NCBI GenBank assembly: GCA_964432985.1
Contig: CAYSPT010000001.1
Location: forward strand, 124,001 to 188,000
Length of the DNA: 64,000 nt
Direction: 5' to 3'
DNA from: CAYSPT01 sp964432985
Lineage (GTDB): Bacteria; Muiribacteriota; CAYSPT01
In this document: one piece after another, positions 59,826 through 64,000 of the stretch
Position numbering within the stretch: the stretch's first letter is position 1
Layout: every line of letters starts with the position of its first letter
Notes under the pieces: model-generated
Seen by the model: only the letters and a program-made list of their open reading frames with translations
What the model was told of the DNA's origin: nothing
Database searches by the model: none
Program-made: the position numbers and the translations under genes

Positions 59826-61322
59826 ATGGTCGTGAAACTACTTCGAGACCTCCTTGACGGTATCTCTCAATGCAGTGTGACTGGTAACGATCTCTGTGAA
59901 GTAACCTCAATAGTGACCGATTCCAGGAAAGCCGTCGATGGGTCGCTGTTTGTTTGTGTTCCCGGAGAACGGCTGGACGGACATGACTATATTGCTGATG
60001 CTGCCGCCAGGGGAGCCCGCTGTTTCATCTGCGGTCGTGCGGTGCCGGTTCCCGAAGGTGCTGTCCGGGTAGTGGTGCCATCCGAATTGAAAGCGTTGTC
60101 GCGAGTATCGGCAGCGTTTTTCGATTACCCCGCCCGGTCACTGAGTTTGATTGGTATAACCGGAACCAACGGCAAGACAACATCCACGTACCTGATTGAA
60201 TCTATATTGAGGATGGCCGGAGTCAAGACCGCCTTGATTGGCACCGTCACCTATCGAATAGGAGAAACGAGTTACCCGGCTCCATTCACAACGCCGCTAG
60301 CTCATTCACTCCACGGCCTGCTGCGAAAAATGGTGGATTCGGGGGTGGAGACGGTGGTGCTGGAAGTGTCATCACACGCTCTAAGCCTGAGCAGGGTTGA
60401 TGACTGCCGGTTTTCAGTAGCCGGATTTACTAATCTGAGCAGAGATCATCTGGATTTTCACACTACCATGGATGACTATTTCAAATCGAAACAATGCCTT
60501 TTCGAGTTGCTCGATCCATCGTGTGGCCGGGCGGTAATCAACGTGGATGACAGCTATGGACGTGAATTGGCGGCCGCTTTGGGCAAACGGTTCAATCCGA
60601 TTACCACCTCAGCCGGCAGCGGTTGTGAATCTTTATCCGCCACACTGGTTGCCACCGGGATAAACGTCGGTTCCGATGAAACCTCTTTCGAGCTTACAGG
60701 TCCGTTTCCGGCTCGTCCTGTACATTTGAATGTTCGCGGGAGATTCAACGTGGCGAATTCTTTGATCGCGGCGGGAGCGGCTCTGGCCGAGGGGATCCCT
60801 GTCGATCTTATCATCAAAGGGCTCCAGCAGTTGCCCGGAGTACCCGGGCGTTTTGAAACGTTTCAGATGGATGGGATCAGTGTGATTGTGGATTATGCCC
60901 ACACGCCGGCCGGCCTGGAGAATCTTCTGGTGGAGGTGAGGAAGATTACGGGGGGCAACATCATTACCGTTTTCGGCTGCGGGGGAGACAGGGACAGGAC
61001 TAAACGTCCCATCATGGGAAGTATTGCTGCTCGTTACAGCAACAGGGTTCTGATAACCAACGATAATCCACGCTCCGAAGATCCCGCTTCGATACTGGAT
61101 GAAATAGTTCAGGGAATTGAAGCAAATGATGAAAACCGTAACCGTGTAGACATAGAACCGGATCGGGCATCCGCCATCGAACGTGCCATCCGGTCCGCTC
61201 GAAGAGGGGACATGGTGGTTGTGGCAGGCAAAGGACACGAAGACTACCAGATATTTCGTGACAAAACGATTCATTTTGATGACAGGGAGGTAGTTAAGGC
61301 CGTTCTTGGCCTGACTCGATAA
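59826..61322 (+). CDS. murE: UDP-MurNAc-tripeptide synthetase (meso-DAP type)
   Basis: This 498-residue Mur ligase has an N-terminal UDP-binding domain, the ATP motif IGITGTNGKTTSTYLIESIL, the middle-domain VLEVSSHALSLSRVDDCRFS and FTNLSRDHLDFHTTM, and a C-terminal domain with VDYAHTPAGLENLL, FGCGGDRDRTKRPIMG and DNPR. DNPR is the signature of enzymes adding meso-diaminopimelate to UDP-MurNAc-L-Ala-D-Glu. The ribosome site at the ATG (59826) is weak; a GTG two codons in is an alternative. Confidence 0.96.
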   Translation: MVVKLLRDLLDGISQCSVTGNDLCEVTSIVTDSRKAVDGSLFVCVPGERLDGHDYIADAAARGARCFICGRAVPVPEGAVRVVVPSELKALSRVSAAFFDYPARSLSLIGITGTNGKTTSTYLIESILRMAGVKTALIGTVTYRIGETSYPAPFTTPLAHSLHGLLRKMVDSGVETVVLEVSSHALSLSRVDDCRFSVAGFTNLSRDHLDFHTTMDDYFKSKQCLFELLDPSCGRAVINVDDSYGRELAAALGKRFNPITTSAGSGCESLSATLVATGINVGSDETSFELTGPFPARPVHLNVRGRFNVANSLIAAGAALAEGIPVDLIIKGLQQLPGVPGRFETFQMDGISVIVDYAHTPAGLENLLVEVRKITGGNIITVFGCGGDRDRTKRPIMGSIAARYSNRVLITNDNPRSEDPASILDEIVQGIEANDENRNRVDIEPDRASAIERAIRSARRGDMVVVAGKGHEDYQIFRDKTIHFDDREVVKAVLGLTR

Positions 61323-61324
61323 GT

Positions 61325-62731
61325 ATGAAAGCCGTTACCTGCGAAGGAGTTGCCACAGCAGTAGGAGGAAAGGTGTGCGGGAAGAGAGGCCTCTCCCTCT
61401 CTTCCGACGGGCTTTGTACTGGTGCATCTATCGACTCTCGTATGGTGACGAAAGGTGATATATTTGTCCCCCTGCGGGGACTGCATACAGACGGTCACCA
61501 GCACGTAATTGAAGCCTTGAAACGAGCAGCTTCCTGTTTTTTCTTTGAACGGCGGGCACGCTCGATTCCCGAAGTTATAAAAGCACTTACTCTGGGGACG
61601 GGTATCGAGGTAGAGAACTGTGCTGAAGCCTTAAAGAATCTGGGAGCATGGAATCTGAGACGTTTGACCATCTGGGTGGCTGCAGTCACCGGTTCGAATG
61701 GAAAAACGACCACCAAGGAGATGATCGGGACGATATTTGCCGGGAACTGCCCGACTTTCGTTTCTCCGGGTAATCTGAACAACGATATCGGCCTGCCTCT
61801 AAACCTGGTGTCAATCGAGCCCAAGCACCAGATTGCGGTGCTCGAGATGGGAATGAATCACGCAGGGGAAATTGCAGAACTCTGCCGGTTGGCCCGGCCC
61901 GATGCCGGGGTGATTACCAACGTAGGGCCGGCGCACCTGGAATACCTGGGAAGCATAGAAAACATTGCTATGGCCAAGGCAGAGCTCCTTGACGGGCTCA
62001 AGAGCAGCGGCGTGGCGGTCCTCAATTGTGATGATCCCTGGGTAAAAAAAATTGGAAAGCAATTTGCAGGTAAAAAAATCTGGTACGGTCTTTCCTCACA
62101 GGCAGATATCCGGGCCGTGGAAGTCGAAACGACTGTGAGCGGGGGAACCAGGTTTACCCTGATCACTCCTGATGGAGTACCTTGCCCGGTTAAACTGCCC
62201 CTGGCAGGGGAGCATAACGTGCTCAATGCACTGGCGGGTGCTGCCCTGGCCTGGCATAGAAATATACCGGGAAAATGGATAGCCGAAGCCCTTGCTTCCT
62301 TTTCGGGAGTGGAGGGTAGAATGGAAATAATTGAAGGTCCCGGGTATTTGCTGGTCAATGACTGTTATAATGCTAATCCGGCTTCCCTGGCCGCGGCCCT
62401 TGAAGGAGTGAAAGTTCTCGGGGATCACCGGTTGGTAGTTGTCCTGTCCGATATGCTCGAACTGGGAGAAACGGCCGGTGAACTTCACCGGGCAGCCGGC
62501 AGGAATGCGGCCCGCTCCGGTGTAGCTTTGCTTTTCGCGTGGGGCGAGTATGCATCCTGTTATGCGCAGGGGGCACGTGAGGGAGGCCTTGAAGATACAA
62601 ACGTGGTGGTGTGCGAGAGCAAAGAGCAGATGACAGAAGCCCTTCGCTTAAGAGTTAAAAAAGGAGACATGGTGTTATTTAAGGCATCCCGGGCTCAAGC
62701 CCTGGAAACGGTACTGGAAAGGTTGTTCTGA
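61325..62731 (+). CDS. murF: UDP-MurNAc-tripeptide D-Ala-D-Ala ligase
   Basis: This 468-residue Mur ligase has an N-terminal domain with GASIDSRMVTKGDIFVPLRG, the ATP motif VTGSNGKTTTKEMIGTIF, NLNNDIGLPLNL, VLEMGMNHAGEIAELC, ITNVGPAHLEYLGS and a C-terminal NDCYNANPASLAAALEG. It adds D-Ala-D-Ala to complete the UDP-MurNAc-pentapeptide. It follows murE by two bases. Confidence 0.96.
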   Translation: MKAVTCEGVATAVGGKVCGKRGLSLSSDGLCTGASIDSRMVTKGDIFVPLRGLHTDGHQHVIEALKRAASCFFFERRARSIPEVIKALTLGTGIEVENCAEALKNLGAWNLRRLTIWVAAVTGSNGKTTTKEMIGTIFAGNCPTFVSPGNLNNDIGLPLNLVSIEPKHQIAVLEMGMNHAGEIAELCRLARPDAGVITNVGPAHLEYLGSIENIAMAKAELLDGLKSSGVAVLNCDDPWVKKIGKQFAGKKIWYGLSSQADIRAVEVETTVSGGTRFTLITPDGVPCPVKLPLAGEHNVLNALAGAALAWHRNIPGKWIAEALASFSGVEGRMEIIEGPGYLLVNDCYNANPASLAAALEGVKVLGDHRLVVVLSDMLELGETAGELHRAAGRNAARSGVALLFAWGEYASCYAQGAREGGLEDTNVVVCESKEQMTEALRLRVKKGDMVLFKASRAQALETVLERLF

Positions 62732-62734
62732 CAG

Positions 62735-63790
62735 GTGTTTTCATTCTTTTTCAACGCAATATCCCTGCGGACAATCTACTCTATCCTGACTGCGTTTCTC
62801 ATGGTAATCGTTCTCAGCCCTCGTATGATACGGCGTATGAAAAAAAGGGCGCTGGGACAGAGTATTCGTAATAACGGTCCCCAAACCCACCTGAAAAAGG
62901 AGGGTATTCCCACCATGGGAGGACTGGTTATCCTCATTGCTATTTTAGTGACCAGCCTGCTGTGGACTAAAACGTGGGTCCGGACGATGTACGTAAGCCT
63001 GTTTGTTCTACTTGCCATGGGAATGCTTGGTTTCGTGGACGATCTGCTGATGCTTCGCAAGAAAAACAGTAAAGGGATTACTGCCCGGGGAAAACTTTTC
63101 TGGCAAGCCCTGGTTGGCCTTCTTTGCGGATTGTATTTATCATCGGCACCCTGGCTGGATGGTTTTGAAACGTTCATCAATGTTCCGGTCATGGGGAAGA
63201 TAGACCTGGGTCTTTTTTATATTCCCTTCGTGACTCTGGTAATAATGGGATCGTCCAACGCGGTCAACCTGACCGATGGCCTGGATGGTCTGGCTACCGG
63301 AATTCTCAGTATCGTGGGGTTGGCCTATGCCGGGATTTCCTACGTGACCAGTCACGCGGGATTCAGCGAGCACCTTAACGTATTCCATATTCCGGGTGCC
63401 GGTGAACTTACCATTTTTTGCGGGTCTATTCTGGGAGCCTGCCTGGGATTCCTCTGGTACAATTCCTATCCGGCTCAGATATTCATGGGAGACACAGGTT
63501 CTCTCTCACTAGGAGCCGCATTGGGGGTCGTGGCGGTTCTCACCAAAAGCGAAGTGGTACTGGTGGTCATAGGTGGTATTTTTGTTATCGAAGTGCTGTC
63601 GGTAATCATCCAGGTCGCTTCATTCAAGCTCAGGGGAAAAAGAGTTTTTAAAATGAGTCCGCTTCACCACCACTTTGAACTGAAAGGGTGGGCCGAACCC
63701 AAGGTTGTATTCAGGTTCTGGATAATTACCTTCGTCCTGGCCCTGCTGGGACTGAGCCTCTTTGGAATCAACGCAGTTTTCCAGCGATAA
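62735..63790 (+). CDS. mraY: Phospho-MurNAc-pentapeptide translocase
   Basis: This 351-residue membrane protein has about ten helices and the MraY motifs: GPQTHLKKEGIPTMGGLVIL, GFVDDLLMLRKKNSKGI (the DD pair), NAVNLTDGLDGLATG, and a final MSPLHHHFELKGWAEPK. It transfers phospho-MurNAc-pentapeptide to undecaprenyl phosphate to form lipid I at the inner membrane. The start is GTG, three bases after the murF stop. Confidence 0.97.
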   Translation: MFSFFFNAISLRTIYSILTAFLMVIVLSPRMIRRMKKRALGQSIRNNGPQTHLKKEGIPTMGGLVILIAILVTSLLWTKTWVRTMYVSLFVLLAMGMLGFVDDLLMLRKKNSKGITARGKLFWQALVGLLCGLYLSSAPWLDGFETFINVPVMGKIDLGLFYIPFVTLVIMGSSNAVNLTDGLDGLATGILSIVGLAYAGISYVTSHAGFSEHLNVFHIPGAGELTIFCGSILGACLGFLWYNSYPAQIFMGDTGSLSLGAALGVVAVLTKSEVVLVVIGGIFVIEVLSVIIQVASFKLRGKRVFKMSPLHHHFELKGWAEPKVVFRFWIITFVLALLGLSLFGINAVFQR

Positions 63791-63840
63791 CCAGTGGTCC
63801 CTTCCGAAGTGATCTCAATGCCTGGTGAGGAGATAAGGTA

Positions 63841-64000
63841 ATGAAACTTGATGGCTCTACCGCAGCTGTGGTGGGCTGTGGCAAAAGCGGCCGCGCCGCC
63901 TTGAAGGTCTTGCTTACTTGCCTTCCCGATCCTCCCCGCCGCATCATTGTCAGCGAAGCAGGCGGAAAAGAAATAATCGAAGCGTTGCCCGAGAACCTCC
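63841..64000 (+). CDS. murD: UDP-MurNAc-L-alanine:D-glutamate ligase, 5' part
   Basis: The frame starts at ATG 63841, with AGGAG upstream, and runs off the right edge. The first residues (MKLDGSTAAVVGCGKSGRAA) contain the MurD-type N-terminal nucleotide-binding turn GxGxSG. The position after mraY supports the call. About 53 residues are visible. Confidence 0.85.
   Translation, partial: MKLDGSTAAVVGCGKSGRAALKVLLTCLPDPPRRIIVSEAGGKEIIEALPENL

Overview
The window is bacterial chromosome from a Gram-negative organism. It carries a nearly complete ADP-heptose and KDO (lipopolysaccharide) biosynthesis block, a classical mraZ-rsmH-ftsL-ftsI-murE-murF-mraY-murD division/wall cluster, and infC-rpmI-rplT. 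The left edge is the 3' end of a bacterial microcompartment (BMC) locus whose aldolase is DeoC, as in sugar-phosphate-type BMCs. Base composition is moderate, and GTG/TTG starts and 4-base gene overlaps are common. I cannot place the phylum. An uncultured Gram-negative candidate lineage is a guess only. I saw no tRNA, rRNA, IS element or CRISPR array.

Layout. 1-2.2 kb: end of the BMC locus (Lys-rich-tailed protein, EutN/CcmL vertex protein, flavoprotein-DeoC fusion). 2.2-30.1 kb: an accessory region built around seven paralogous large polytopic membrane proteins resembling GT-C glycosyltransferases. It also holds two copies of a two-gene U32/UbiU-UbiV-like module, a radical SAM protein, an SGNH-like hydrolase, an iron-type alcohol dehydrogenase, a PAC2 protein, an NfeD-slipin pair and a DUF362-ferredoxin protein. 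30.1-35.1 kb (minus strand): infC-rpmI-rplT-ppdK-trmH, which runs with short gaps or overlaps straight into four of the GT-C-like genes and then the radical SAM gene. 35.2-37.0 kb: a NodU-type carbamoyltransferase. 37.1-53.6 kb (plus strand): an LPS core operon behind a good sigma-70-type promoter. It has six glycosyltransferases, gmhA and gmhB, two heptose kinases, two heptose adenylyltransferases (one fused to KdsB), an RmlD-like reductase, a DHS-like protein, pyrG and kdsA. 53.6-55 kb: a sigma-54 activator. 55.2-64 kb: the dcw cluster behind a promoter followed by four GTGG boxes that look like the MraZ operator.

How it fits together. KdsA, KdsB and PyrG (which supplies CTP) make CMP-KDO. 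GmhA, HldE kinase, GmhB and HldE adenylyltransferase make ADP-heptose. GT9 heptosyltransferases and GT4/GT2 enzymes assemble the core. The dcw genes make lipid-linked peptidoglycan precursors and the septal transpeptidase. The GT-C-like array is most likely a second envelope-glycan activity. The best candidate for something undescribed is the pairing of this seven-member family with duplicated UbiU/UbiV-like modules and a radical SAM enzyme. Another recurrent trait is short tandem duplications, often with a 17-bp unit, in intergenic DNA.
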